A DNA stretch of 64,000 nucleotides from Thozetella sp. PMI_491 (lineage: Eukaryota > Ascomycota > Sordariomycetes > Chaetosphaeriales > Chaetosphaeriaceae), in contig MU270058.1 of NCBI GenBank assembly GCA_021432635.1, positions 62,001 to 126,000 of the forward strand, read 5' to 3'. The notes below the pieces were generated by a model, which worked only from the letters and a program-made list of their open reading frames with translations, was not told the origin of the DNA and made no database searches. Positions within the stretch are counted from its first letter, which is position 1; each line of letters starts with the position of its first letter. Below, piece after piece: positions 31,061 to 42,469 of this stretch. The translations under genes and the position numbers were made by a program.

Positions 31061-31980
31061 CGGATTCGTAGCTCGGACGGGGCGACAAGTAACAAACGAT
31101 ATCGGCCGGACAGGACAAGAGGGTAGCATTCGATCGCCAGCCTGCAGCGAGCCGCCTGGCTTTATAGTTCCCAAAAGCCCGGGTCAACAGCATACGCCGA
31201 CAACCACCAGGGCGACAAAACCCACATGGGCAAGCCCACCGCCGTCGCCAGCGGCTCTCGCCTCGCCGCCTATTTGCCAGAGCAGCGATGTCTCACTGGG
31301 TGGCTGGCGATATCAAGACCCATTGCCCCGACTCGGCATGCTATAACCATCAGGTGGCATGATAGCTCTAGCATTAAGAAACATTGCCCATTTGAGCCCG
31401 GTGTCCCGAGCCGAGTTGACAAAACAACTTCGATTAAGCCAGACCCTATGCGGGCAGATTTCCCCTATTCCGGAAACTCAGAGCCGATGGGGACTCAACA
31501 ACTGGCTAGTGGGCCGACGTCAGCTACCGCGAGAGCGAACCAGCGCCTCGGCATGACATCCCCGGAAGGCCAAGTTCTGAATTCCGGGGGCGACCCGGGA
31601 TGACGTGTGTTTTTGGCGCCACACGTTATTGGAAGAGCGCGCCTCTCGTACGGGGCGACAAACAAAAAAGATGGAGTTAGCCCGGCCGTGCATATTACCG
31701 TGTGGGGAGAATCACCTCTTCTATGGGAATCGAATTCTAGTGCGCAGATCGGCGGGAGAAGCTATGTGGCGCTCAGCCTTACGGGTGAGGTTGTTGCTGG
31801 AGCCGCGAGCACACGACCCAGAGTTTGCAAACACATGCAGATCAACAGGGCTGGCGCATGGCAGTAAGGGTTTGGCATATAAGTAGTCCATCGTCTATCA
31901 TTACAGCGTTTCGCAGCTAAAATATTTTAACAAACCTTCGATGCCATCCTGTAGATGGCGGGGCTACGCGAGGTTCTATT
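31061..31980. other. Intergenic, no gene seen
   Basis: 920 bp between two minus-strand genes. Several open frames on the plus strand have no motif and irregular composition, so none is called. Confidence 0.5.
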
Positions 31981-33547
31981 CTACATCTTTTTGAATTCAT
32001 CTTGGATGACCGCCCAGGTGGCGGGCGTCAACATGCCCGTGATCCAGTAGTTTCCCTCTGGATCTTTCCCGAGGATGTTGAAGACGTTGCGGTAGGTGGG
32101 GTTTGGCTTAGAACTGGCATCGCAAGAATAGAACAACACCGGCCAGCCTATCCGACTTGCGCGCTTCGCCGCCTCTTTTCCTTTCCGGATGACGGCGGGG
32201 CTAAAGTCGATGTCAAAGAACTTTGCCTTGGACCAGTTAGAAAATGGCAGGATCATGCTGTTGGGCTCGGCGAACACGATGGGCCGGCCGGCTTCCCGGA
32301 ACGAGATCCTCTGCTCCCGTATCAAGGCGTTGATCTGCGGCTCCGTGGTCTGCTCCTGCAGCGTTGTGCGGAAGCGCAGCGCCATCTTGCCTAGTGGCAG
32401 CGTCTGCGCTTCGCGTGCCGGAAACATGGTACTGAGAACGAAGAATGCATTCTGCACGTAGGCGAAGGGCGCCACGAAGACGTCCTTCAGGCGCCCGCGC
32501 AGCTCGAACACGTTCATCGCCAGCAAAGTCCGCTTGGACCGTGGCCCAAGGCCCAAGCCCACCATCTTGGTGCCCCAGGCAGTGAGGATATCGCCGTCGC
32601 TGACAAACGGTGGAGCGCTGTCTTCCTCCGTCTCCCCTGACTTGGGCTCGGACTTGAGGTCGGCAGTAACCTGCTCCCGCAGCGCCGCGAGCGTCTTCGC
32701 GGGGACGAAGATCTGGCGTACCTGTATCTTGGGCCCAAGCACTATGTCGTAGATGAAGTGCAGGACGAAGACGAGGAAGCCAAATCCGACAAGCCGCTTC
32801 GCGTCCAGCACATACTTCTCCTGGCTTTTTTGTTCGCTAGTGCCGACGCTGCTCATCGGGTCACCTGTCACCAGCGGTGCCACTTCGTCATCCCGGCCGG
32901 CTAGCACCTTGGCCCAGTTGTTGATCAGCGCCGAGAGCCCCACGGCATCCGTCACGCAATGGGGGAAGTTGAGCGAGACGACGGTGGCGTTCTTGAAGGA
33001 CACAACTTGCAGCGCGAGCGGGGGCTCGTCGCTGTAGATGTAGTCCTCGCGAGTTGCTGGCAGCGGGGTTCCGTGCTCGACCAGGTCCCGGAATACATCG
33101 CCCCCTTCCTGGACCGACGGCCCCTCGGTCGGGCGCGGAAGCCGGCTCGTGAGCGGGTGTTCGTCGATGTCCACGTCGAAGGGAATGTGCGTGAAGCGCA
33201 CTGCGGGGCGCACCGCGTCGAACTTCTCGGGTACGTGTAGCTCGAGTCTTCCCTCCTTCTGCACGGCACTGTCAGTCTGCGCTGCACGGCCGTCGCGCGG
33301 CGGGCAAGCAGCGGACCTCGGATCATACATTCAATCGAAAGCGGCCTGCCAGTCTTCTCCAATCCTCCCTCGACACCAGCTTCGTCAGGGCGGCGTGAAG
33401 CTTGTGTGGGTCCAGCACGTCGTCGAAGCGCAGCATCCAGCGGAGGACGACGGGATTCACCACGGGCGAGTCGTCGAAGAAGCGCGCGGGTAGGACCGTG
33501 TCGGTGGCCACCGGGGCCGGTTGCTGGCGCCACCATCCAAAACCCAT
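31981..33547 (-). CDS. Transferase-family (BAHD-type) acyltransferase
   Basis: Two exons, 33547-33329 and 33258-31981, giving 498 residues; the 70-nt intron has GTATGA donor, CTGAC branch site and GCAG acceptor and joins RFRLN with KEGRLELHVP. The catalytic HxxxD motif is PHCVTDAVG (His173, Asp177). The second family block, normally DFGWG, appears as NWSKAKFFDIDF, as in many fungal members. These enzymes move acyl groups from acyl-CoA to alcohols or amines of secondary metabolites. An unusual hydrophobic run, RLVGFGFLVFVLHFIYDIVL, sits after the first domain and could contact a membrane. The start MGFGWWRQQP is chosen over an in-frame ATG 120 bp upstream. Confidence 0.85.
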
Positions 33548-35112
33548 CTTGGCGGCCGGAAGGATGGAGTCGTCGGGACCAGCGCAAACCGAGGCAATGC
33601 GCCAATAATTAGATCCGGGGTCTCTGGAACTAAGAGAGGGGCAAGCCCACCAGCCGTCGCTAGGCAATAAAAAGGGAAGGAGTGGTTGGCGTCAGCGCAG
33701 GTACTTTCGTACTGCCGGAGCTATTAGAAACCCTGGGCTGGAGGTGAGATTGGGATGGGTATAAATGATATCTGGTATGCTGCCTCATTGAGCTAGCGGG
33801 ATCCATCGGGTCGCCACACCAAAATTTGCTGTAGTGAGCTTGCCAGCATCAAGGGAGTTCCGACATTGTATGTAGTATGTAAATGCTGTGGTGTCACTCT
33901 CCTACTATCTACTACTAGTTGGTCCACGCCGTGGCGATGGCGGGACAGGGAGATGGCCGTACGCTGGAAAGCTTAGTCTCGAATTGAATGTTGAGAATCC
34001 CGCTTCAACAAACCGATTTTTGGTTGCTAGCACAGCGTTTTTCGTCTGACCCCAACCAAGGGAGCCCACACACAGTCCAGCACAGGCGTCCTCTGTCGCT
34101 AGCGATTGGGCGACAGAAAGTACAACGCGCCATAGCTTCAGCAGGTTGCCGCCAGGCTGCGCCGTAGGCCTGCAGGCGGGAGTGGAGCCAGGATGGGATA
34201 ATCGGGCTTGGCAGTCAAGGCAGGCGAGACAGGGCGTCCGATTTTTTAAAGCAGTGGCCTTCTCGGCCCTGCAACCACTATTCCGTACACCGTGCTCTCT
34301 ACGGCCACCGGCCAAGATTGCCGAAGCGTCTCACTCAATGCAACCCCAAGACGTCGCTATCTGCCTCTCGACCTCCTCAATTGGGACACGTGTGATCCCG
34401 TCCTGCTTGTCAGCTCTAGCCTTCCCGTCGCTCCTCTCGGCGCCCTCAGCTCTCCTGCGCATCGCTCACCTCGTTTTCCGTAACCATCGCTCAGCCCGTG
34501 ACGCACCTAACAGCTTTGCCTGCGGCCCTGCCCTACCCTACCCTACCCGCCAGCGCCCTTTGTATGTGTGGGTGCCACACTTTCGAGATAGGGGGGAAAT
34601 AGGACGAAAGGGAGGAGGCTCATTCCAATAGTGGGCATACTACCCACCCAACCCCTCCGGCAATCCCCTTCCCCCCCGTACGGACGCGAAGGATCTGTGG
34701 ATTGCCCTTTGGTATCCTGTCGCTGTAGTGGTGCTACGTAACCCGGTTGGCCCCGCCCAATGGAGCTAGCGAAGCAGCAAAGAAGGGGGAGGGGGGTAAT
34801 GTGAGGGTTTATGAGAGGACGCTAAGTGAGCCCTCGCATACAGTATGCCCACTCCACTCTCCGGCCCCGAAGGAGCTGCCGATCAGATCGCACCAGCGCC
34901 AGTGCTATATTACCGGCAGAGGCGGCTGGGGTCCTGCCGTGGCGCCATGTTGTCTCGTCGAGTTCGACACATACCGCAACTTGCCGTGACGCCGCTGACA
35001 TCCCGTGATTCCATGGCTGCCGTCTCGAAAGGAGCGCATTTCTCTTGACCCGACGCCGTCCGCCGCGCCCTTCTGGTCCTCCTTCTCTCTCCATGTCGCC
35101 GTCACTGCCAGC
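33548..35112. other. Intergenic with divergent promoters
   Basis: 1.56 kb between the acyltransferase (minus) and the rhodopsin-domain gene (plus). It includes a short CCCTA pentamer run at about 34528-34547. No coding frame supported. Confidence 0.45.
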
Positions 35113-36643
35113 ATGAGCGACTTATCGGGAGTCGACCTCTGCGGGTTCCCCGCGGCGCTGCCGCCGGACGGGGACCTGTCGCATCTCGAATTCGACAACC
35201 CGCCCTCCCTTGCGCCCGCCGTCATCACCATCTGCGCCGTCATGATGTCGTTGGCCGTCGTTTTCACCGCGGGCAGGTTTATTGCGAACCACCGGAAGCT
35301 GGCGTGGAGCGACCGTATGCCCGCCCCAACCCCTGCAGCAGGGCCCTGTGCCGGACATTTTCGGGGCCTTTTGGCTGACCCGATTTCGCTAGATTTCTGC
35401 CTCATCGCGCTCGTGTGCTCGTTAGCCCAGGGTGGCCTGATGCTCGCCCGTAAGGACGTTCTTCCCCACGCCGTGCCTGGCGCCCGCTAACGTCGTTGCT
35501 AGAGCTAAACTATGCACGCCACCAGTGGAACATCCCCGCGTGCTGGTTCCTCGGGAGCCGGGGCGCGAGCTACGCCAAGGTACGCAACCGCTCTGCCGAG
35601 AAGCGGCCCCTAGGCCAAATCGCAACCCCGCCACGGTCGGCTGACAGTATCGCTAGATTCTCTTCAGCCAGCAGATGTTCCTAATGCCGGGGCTCTTCTT
35701 CTCCAAGGCGTCCATCTTTCTGCTCTTCGGCCAGCTCTTTGTACTGGAAGACAAGATGCAGATCGCCATCCGCGTTGGCCTAGTCGTCGACTTTCTAATC
35801 CACTTCACTAGCATCCCCGTCGAGGCTTACTTCAACGCCCCGGCGCCGGGCGAGCTCTGGGACAATCTGATGCTGAGCGGCAAGCCGGAGCGTGCCATCT
35901 ACTGGGGGATCGTGCAGTCGGTCTTGAGCATGATCCTGGACCTGTACATCTTCATCATCCCCTTGCCCATCATCGCGAGGCTCACCCTCTCGCCGACCAA
36001 GCGGATCAAGGTCGTGGCCGTCTTCTCGACCGCCTTCATGTGAGCACTGCGCCGCCTGCATCGCAATGGCCCGAGCTAATAGCGTCTACAGGGCCGTCGT
36101 TGCCAATATCGTGTCGCTCGCGTATCGAGTATTGATATTCAAGGATCCCGTCGATCAGACATGGAACCTCGCGGCTCTCCTGATCTGCACGTACGTTCCC
36201 TCTCTCTGCGCCGATCCACATACCCGCCCTGCATGCTAACATACCCCTCCAGCGTTGTCGAGCTCAACGTCGCGATCATCGTGAGCTCGGTGCCAGGTTT
36301 CTCCAAATTCGTGAGGCTCTACATTTTCGAGTGGGCGCCGGTCCGATCCCTGCGCACAAAGATGTACAGCAACGAGAGCTCGCGTGTGTCGGGGTCAAAC
36401 GACAGCAGAAATAAGCCACGGACGGGGCGAGACGATCCGGCGAGGCACCGGCCGGGGACCAATGAAAGCTGGCTGCTGAAGACAGACGCGACGATGGAGA
36501 TGGTGGGGGTACCACGGACGGCGGAATCCGCGCCGCGGACGGCGGACTCGGCGGTAACGGGAGGCCCGGCGCATACACAACCACCGGATATTCCGGATAT
36601 CGAACAAGGTTGGGGGTCACGGCCTGGTGAGGGACGGCAATGA
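35113..36643 (+). CDS. Fungal rhodopsin-domain integral membrane protein (Pth11-like)
   Basis: Six exons: 35113-35314, 35393-35449, 35503-35579, 35657-36039, 36092-36190, 36253-36643; 402 residues. Introns of 52 to 78 nt have GTATGC, GTAAGG, GTACGC, GTGAGC and GTACGT donors. The hydrophobic segments match a 7-TM protein of the fungal rhodopsin domain family: SLAPAVITICAVMMSLAVV, FCLIALVCSLAQGGLML, FLMPGLFFSKASIFLLFGQL, IRVGLVVDFLIHFTSI, IVQSVLSMILDLYIFIIPLP, VAVFSTAFMAVVANIVSLAY and LLICTVVELNVAIIVSSVPG. Landmarks of the family are SKASIFLL, WNIP and the TWNL..CTVVELNVAI block. The C-terminal tail is a long, polar Ser/Pro/Thr region. Proposed roles are sensing at the plasma membrane; ligand unknown. 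Confidence 0.9.
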
Positions 36644-36721
36644 GTCATGACATAACATAACATAGGATACCCAAATGCATTTGCTACAGCGTTCAACAAC
36701 CCGGTCCCCCTTTTTGCGGTC

Positions 36722-37742
36722 TTACTTTTGTTCCTTCTCGCCATCGATGAAGATGTCCACCTTCTCGTTGTAGAAGCACAGACGATTCAGGATCGCAGCC
36801 GACTCAGCGAACGGTGCCGGGTAGTACCAGATTGCGTCCTTGATCTCCTTCTCGCCGACCTTGAGGTGGTAGTAGTGCGCCTCGCCTTTGTACGGACAGG
36901 ACGTCTTGGTGTCGCTGGGCGTCAGGAACGACCACTCCACCGTCGTCGGCGCGAGATAGTAGCGCGGCCGCAGCTTAGTCTCGTACAAGAAGACGTTGTT
37001 GGTGCTGCGTGCAATCACGGTCCCGTCCACCTCCACTCGGACCTCTCTGGAAGAAGAGAGAGGCTCGATCCGCTTGTAGGGGTCCTTGGGGTGCGGACCG
37101 AGCTGCTGCTCATCCTCAGCAAACCAAGCATCTAGTACCTACGTCAGCACGGGACGGAAGCCGGGATGGCCCTCCACTGCACATGGCTCAAGGCTAACTC
37201 ACCGACAGCATCCGCCGCGATCTTGACCAGGCCCTTTAGCGGCCCCTGCTCGAATCCAGCAATCTCCAGCGACTTGCCGGCTATGGCCAGCGAGCCGGTC
37301 CAGAAGCCCCTCTGGTCAACGTTGCTCTGCGAGACAGCCCCTGGGCCAGCCTGGAGCGCGTCCAAAGGAATATATAAGTTCGGGTCTGGAGAGGTTAGAT
37401 GCCGGAAGCAGCAGCAGCAGCAGCATATAGCTGAGGCATGGGAGCGCACTCACAGTACGGATGCTCCCAGACGAACTCAGCCTTGTGGGTATCGAACGCC
37501 CACTCCGCGCCGACACGGCCGCGGATCCGTCGGTTGGTAGGCTCGTGCTGGTGGGGTCCCTCAGTGGCTATCTTGGCAGCCACCTCGGCGAAGCTTGCAG
37601 GGTTCAGCTTCCGTCCTATTTGCAACTGCTTGTAGCCCGCCGGCTCGGAAAGCGGAATGGCCGTGGGAAGTCGGCAGATGAAAAGCACGGAGCGGGACGG
37701 GCTCACCTGGGTCTTGGGGGAGGAGGCATGCTTCTGGGGCAC
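36722..37742 (-). CDS. DUF427 domain protein (two-part)
   Basis: Three exons, 37742-37454, 37385-37203 and 37131-36722, giving 293 residues. Junctions restore WEHPYYPNLYIPLD and DAVD+AWFAEDEQQ. Two DUF427-like units are visible: the first contains AEFVWEHPYYP, the second HPKDPYKRIEPL, REVRVEVDGTVIARS and the hallmark SCPYKGEAHYYHLKVGEKEI followed by AIWYYPAP. DUF427 proteins are about this size in fungi; the activity is not known. The first residues before LNPASFAEVA may contain another intron (a GTGAGC follows SPKTQ), so the N-terminus is uncertain. Convergent with the rhodopsin-domain gene, 78 bp apart. Confidence 0.82.
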
Positions 37743-38822
37743 AGGCAGTCGTTCTAGCTACAGTTCCGAATATCCTCGAGGGAAATAAAGTTGCTAGTCA
37801 GCAGCACGTCGACGTCTTTGCAATAGATACGATAGACTTCAAGGTCGTGCACGAAGCAAGAAGCCGGGGCGCGGGGAAACCATAGTCATAAAGACGTAAT
37901 CGCGTGCTGCAGTTGATGACATATAGCACCGTGACTCGGCTAGACGGTCCAGTTTTAGCACACAACCCCGCACATCTCGGGGTGGCTGCCCAAGAAAGCG
38001 CGAAAAGCGGGTATCGTCCCGCCTAATGTATTAGTATTATACAGCGTTCGAAGTTTGATGCCGCCATCGCTGATGAGGCGAGCTTACCGCTCGCCATGTC
38101 TCCAGGAGCTCCTAGTATCTAACAATTAGATGCACATCAAATGCAAAATCAGTCTCTCCCAGGCTTTGCGTAGTCCGTCTCGGAATTCTGGTCTCGGGCG
38201 AAAAAGCCTGGTGGGATGTGTAATCATCTTTGAGCTCCGTCCTAATCCGAATGACTAATTATCTGAATAATGCTAGAGTTCCCGAGCCCATGGCCACGAG
38301 GTTCAGGTCCATCAGCTAGAAGGTTGAAACCGCCTATCATTGCCCCTCGAATTCCAAGGACAACGGGATTTGAAAGACAAGAGAGAAGATCGTTTAACAT
38401 CTTGCCTCATGTGTTAATGGAGAGATCTCAGAACAAAAACGCAATGTTTAGTATAATCATAATATTTACTAAAATAAAAACATGCTTTAAATCGGAGGTA
38501 AAACTAGTAGAAGGCCCTACCTGGACACTCGCCTGACTGAAGAGCATACCTCTAGCTGCAAGCCTATCTTTTTACCTGCCTTCCTACCTCCCCCCCCCTC
38601 CCCCCCCCTCTTATTCTTTTCGCCAGCTCACTTGCTCAGTGAGTCGGTTAATCAGCTGACGTGGTCAGAATGGCAAGCAGAGCTCGACGAGCAATTGTTG
38701 TAATATTGATCGAGAAGCAAAAGAAGGCAGTTTTCAACCTCGCCCCAATTTTTTATGCCTTGACTAACCACCGAGTTCCTTGCCTTCTCCCCTGACTCAC
38801 ACATAGCTATTACCAGCTCAGA
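37743..38822. other. Intergenic with pyrimidine tract
   Basis: 1.1 kb, AT-rich in the middle. A C/T run (about 38586-38612: two blocks of eight or nine C) lies 3' of the secreted-protein gene. No gene supported. Confidence 0.45.
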
Positions 38823-39680
38823 TCAATGCCTAATCACCCTAGCTCGGCGCATCGGAATAGTGCTGTTCTTCATGCCACAACCGGCTTGGAAGCATGGTGA
38901 AACCGTGTGAATGTACCGAATCTTTCCGCTCTCGACACGAAACAAATGGCTGTCCGGGGTCGGCCGATGAGGCTCCGACCGGTCAAGCCCGGGGAACCCC
39001 AGGAAGATGTCCACCACGCCCATGACCTCGTCGACTACGTACCGACGGTTCGTCACCCGGATGTTCGACGGCATCCCGGCGGGGCTGCAGCTGTCAATCG
39101 TCAGGTTCCTCGACCCAGTGTATGCGCCCCCCTCAAGGCGCGCACACGGCACGCCCCACGGCACCGTGACGTTGACGTTCAGGAAGCGGTTGAAGTACGC
39201 ATCGCCTGCCGCTTGGATGACCGCGCGGGAATCTCTCTTTCCCACAGGGATAGGCTCCCAGTGCTCCAGAGCATCCCAGTGTAGGTAGCCCGTCGCGTTG
39301 AAGGCCCAGTCGCCGGTCGTGGTGACTAACGACTCGACCTCGCTGACTTTGGGGCCATCGAAGAGCATGCGCGTGGCGACGACATACGGGGCCTTGGGAT
39401 CCGTGACAATGAGTTCGGTGAAGGTACGGCACTCGACCGTATCGTAGATACTGCGGTTGTGGTCGAGTTTGAGTGGCTGCGAGAGGAGGCTGCTCTTAAC
39501 GGGGATGAGCCTCTCGTTCTGGCGGTAGGTGACGTTGTTGGCGAGGACCGCGAACCCGCCAGCGCCGGCGGCTTGCGCCTTCACGTAGGCGTCGGTCGCG
39601 GTAGCGAGGAACTCCCGGCTGCAGTTGGCTGCTGCTGCAGCAGATGCGGCTAAGGAAGCCACAAGGAAAAGTCCACGCAT
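38823..39680 (-). CDS. Secreted protein, DUF8021-like
   Basis: Single exon, 285 residues from MRGLFLVASLAASAAAAANC, a clear signal peptide; an in-frame ATG 81 bp upstream is not needed. The mature protein reads SREFLATATDAYVKAQAAG, then LLSQPLKLDHNRSIYDTVEC, GDWAFNATGYLHWD, AAGDAYFNRFLN, VPWGVPCARLEGGAYTG and YVVDEVMGVVDIFLGFPGLD, which I recognise as the pattern of a secreted fungal family annotated as DUF8021. The second half has a fold reminiscent of SnoaL-like domains (inference). Several N-glycosylation sequons (NCS, NVT, NAT, NLT, NST). A TATATAAG lies about 100 bp upstream. Confidence 0.8.
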   Translation of the reverse strand: MRGLFLVASLAASAAAAANCSREFLATATDAYVKAQAAGAGGFAVLANNVTYRQNERLIPVKSSLLSQPLKLDHNRSIYDTVECRTFTELIVTDPKAPYVVATRMLFDGPKVSEVESLVTTTGDWAFNATGYLHWDALEHWEPIPVGKRDSRAVIQAAGDAYFNRFLNVNVTVPWGVPCARLEGGAYTGSRNLTIDSCSPAGMPSNIRVTNRRYVVDEVMGVVDIFLGFPGLDRSEPHRPTPDSHLFRVESGKIRYIHTVSPCFQAGCGMKNSTIPMRRARVIRH

Positions 39681-40714
39681 GTTGATTTTAGATTTGATAC
39701 CCGTGGAAGGTTGCTGTCTGGGGCTTGTTTGCACACCGACGATTGGGAAGCAAAGCACCACCCCGTAGCCTAGGTTCTTATATAGACAGGCCTTATTAGT
39801 TACATCAGGTACCTAAGCGCCCGATAGTGCGTCAAGTGCCGGCATGGCCGAAAGAGGCGCCCAGGACTGGCATATGGCTTCCACGACTTGTATAGAGCGC
39901 CGAGCACATGTGGTTCCTGGGCGCCGCGCATCGTCTCCGCACGGCACCATATCGCATATACGAGGTACAAATGGATGCTCAGGGGCAAGTTCCGGGGACG
40001 ACGACATCAGGAGACGCTAACTCCGCTGATTGGCGCGGGATCTGTCGTCGGGCCGCTCGTCAGAGCGCTGGCCTATCTCGCCGCCCTTTAGCCGCGTCGG
40101 ATTGCCTTCCCAAGACCTGCTGCGCTCCAATTAAGGCTGCCACCAGACTTCCCGCTTCTTACAAAGAGTTGACGTCGGATCATTTGGTCCTCACCGCAGA
40201 TGTTGGAGTGGAGGGGATGGAGACGGCTAAGACGGCAGCAGGCGATTACGACGGCGAGAGATTTCAGTAGAACCAAGACAAGTATAGTTGCCAATCCAAA
40301 GCTGTGTAATGACGCCTGGATGATGTCGTATGCACAATATCCGTCCGTTGACCGAACAAGAAGAGGTCGCGGCAATTCTGGCAGTCATCCGATCATCAAC
40401 TATCATAGAGGATGTGCAAGAAAATCATCATATTCTCTACCCGAGAGGTAACTCCAGGCACGCTAATGGACTGAGACCGAGTGTAGCCCGTCCTGTAAAG
40501 GGCTAACGCCGGCTCTTCCCTCTATACTCCAGTCTAAGCTATCCCTCGCCTTTCCGTCTTAACAAGCCTGACGCCTCCAGACCACTCAACGCCGCGATCC
40601 ATTGCCATTACCCAAATAACAATTTCAGCAAGGGAACAACCAAGATGTTGCTGCATTATATCCATCGTTAAACGCCTCCAATGCAGCCACCCATTATACA
40701 CGACCCCTGTCCCT
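39681..40714. other. Intergenic, no gene seen
   Basis: 1 kb between two minus-strand genes. Promoter of the secreted protein at the left end; the rest has no supported frame. Confidence 0.45.
39777..39784 (-). promoter_or_regulatory. TATA box of the DUF8021-like gene
   Basis: TATATAAG on the minus strand, about 100 bp upstream of the start at 39680. Confidence 0.5.
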
Positions 40715-42469
40715 TTATGCGGCAACGATGACATCACCAAACAGCTTCTCACGCTTCATGAACAGACTAGCGATGAGAATTACGGCACCGGAGACAATGA
40801 TCAGAGAAAATGACTTCTGCATGGCCTGTGTCACTGCCAAGATGGCAGCATCACGAAGCTCGCCCGTCAGTTGCCCAAAGAGGGCGCTCTGAGCGCCGGC
40901 GACAGCGTCGATAATCTCAGACTGCGAGAAGCCTCTCCCGTCCAGGACGGCCGATAGATTCTCTACGGCGGAGGACTGGTAGACCTGGCCGGCAATGACG
41001 AGAGCGATGACGGTGCTGCCGATCTGGGCGATGTTCTGGAGGCTGATAGCATCGCCCATGAGCTTGGCCGGGGCATTGATGGTCGCGATTGCATAGCCGA
41101 TCTGGATCGTCGGCCCGGTACCGAAGGCCACTAGCACGGTGAGACCATAAATGGTTCCTGCAGACGTCTTTGGGTCCAGGTAAACCATGAGAAGCGAGCC
41201 TCCTAGGGTGAGGAACACGCCGGACACAAAGTAGATGGGCATGTACATCTTGATCTTCGAGAGGAGGTGGCCGGAGGCAACATTGATGCTGCACGCGATG
41301 ATGACGTATGGAAGTAGGCGCACGGCGGCCATGATGGCGCTGTCATTGTGCACGAACTGGAAGTAGATGGGGATGAAGTAGACGACGACGAACAGCGACG
41401 TGATGTTGGCTGCTGTGGCGATGTAGAGCAGGATTTGAGTGCGCGAGCTTAGGAGCTCAACGGGGAATGATCGTGTCTCTTTGGTAGTAAAAAGACACAA
41501 CCACTGCTGCAGAACATAGAGAATGACCAGGACGCCAAAGACGACGAGCATTGTAATCGTCCGCCCATCGTTCCAGGGCCATTGGCCGCCAGCCATGGTG
41601 AAGGCCAGAGTGAAAGTGACCCAGATACCTGCCTTCAGCAGAAGACCGACCCCATCAAGCTTGGCGATACGGGAGAGGATGGATACTCCCTGGACGGGGT
41701 GGATAGGCGGGAGGAAGAAGAAGAAGATCGGACTGGCGGCGGCGCCGATAACCAGGTTGATGTAAAACGCCCACCGCCAGGTAGCCGAGGAGACGGCAAA
41801 CGCGCCTCCAATGATTGGCCCTACAATAGCTCCGACAGCCCAGAAGAAGCCAATCAGTGTGATATAGAGTCCGCGCTCCGTCGACACCGTGAGGGATGCG
41901 ATGTAGTTGAGAACACCGAGGTACATGGCCGAGCCACCGGCGCCAGCAATCACACGACCCACGATGAGCGCTGTCATGTTGGGGGCGCCGCCGCACAGTG
42001 CAGAGCCGGCCTCGAAAACCACGATACCGGCAATGTAGACCCACTTCTGGTTAAAGCTGCTGTAGAGGGAGGTGAGGAACAGGATGACAGCTACGGAGCC
42101 GAGCGGAAAGCCGGCGCCGACCCAGGCCAGCTGCTCGACGTGGCCAAACGACTCGATCACCGGGCCCTGCACGTCGGCGGCGATAGTGGTATCGAGGCCG
42201 TACAGGAAGGCGCTCATGTAGAGCGCCATACAGACAAGCAACCATCGGAGCCCCGTGATGGACCGGACTTCCTGTTCCTTGCCGGCGGACGTGTCCGTAT
42301 CTTGCGTTTCCTGTCCCTGCTTCTCGACATCCCCTTCTTGGCCTGCCCTGCTCTGAGCCCGGCTGAGCCGCGACGGAATGATGCTAATGACGACCGGGGC
42401 CGGCTCTTCGAGGGTGGTTGCTGTGTCCATCGACAACGTCGAGGCGGTGGCCGATGCAGCGGCCGTCAT
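40715..42469 (-). CDS. MFS drug/metabolite exporter, 14-TM (DHA14/DHA2) type
   Basis: Single exon of 584 residues. A polar N-terminus of about 70 residues is followed by TM1 with LYMSAFLYGLDTTIAADVQ (DHA2 motif around LDxTI), the TM4 block ALIVGRVIAGAGGSAMYLG, and TM5 motif C-like GAIVGPIIGGAFA, all typical of the DHA14 exporters that pump toxins, drugs or secondary metabolites out of the cell by proton antiport. Further membrane spans can be followed to LIIVSGAVILIASLF; the total is about 14. Plasma membrane. No biosynthetic cluster is adjacent, so the substrate is open. Large single-exon gene with strong GC bias. Confidence 0.92.
   Translation of the reverse strand: MTAAASATASTLSMDTATTLEEPAPVVISIIPSRLSRAQSRAGQEGDVEKQGQETQDTDTSAGKEQEVRSITGLRWLLVCMALYMSAFLYGLDTTIAADVQGPVIESFGHVEQLAWVGAGFPLGSVAVILFLTSLYSSFNQKWVYIAGIVVFEAGSALCGGAPNMTALIVGRVIAGAGGSAMYLGVLNYIASLTVSTERGLYITLIGFFWAVGAIVGPIIGGAFAVSSATWRWAFYINLVIGAAASPIFFFFLPPIHPVQGVSILSRIAKLDGVGLLLKAGIWVTFTLAFTMAGGQWPWNDGRTITMLVVFGVLVILYVLQQWLCLFTTKETRSFPVELLSSRTQILLYIATAANITSLFVVVYFIPIYFQFVHNDSAIMAAVRLLPYVIIACSINVASGHLLSKIKMYMPIYFVSGVFLTLGGSLLMVYLDPKTSAGTIYGLTVLVAFGTGPTIQIGYAIATINAPAKLMGDAISLQNIAQIGSTVIALVIAGQVYQSSAVENLSAVLDGRGFSQSEIIDAVAGAQSALFGQLTGELRDAAILAVTQAMQKSFSLIIVSGAVILIASLFMKREKLFGDVIVAA

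Noticed and set aside
34528-34547. CCCTA pentamer run, looked like telomeric repeat
   Set aside because: Unit is 5 bp, not the CCCTAA hexamer, and only three copies.
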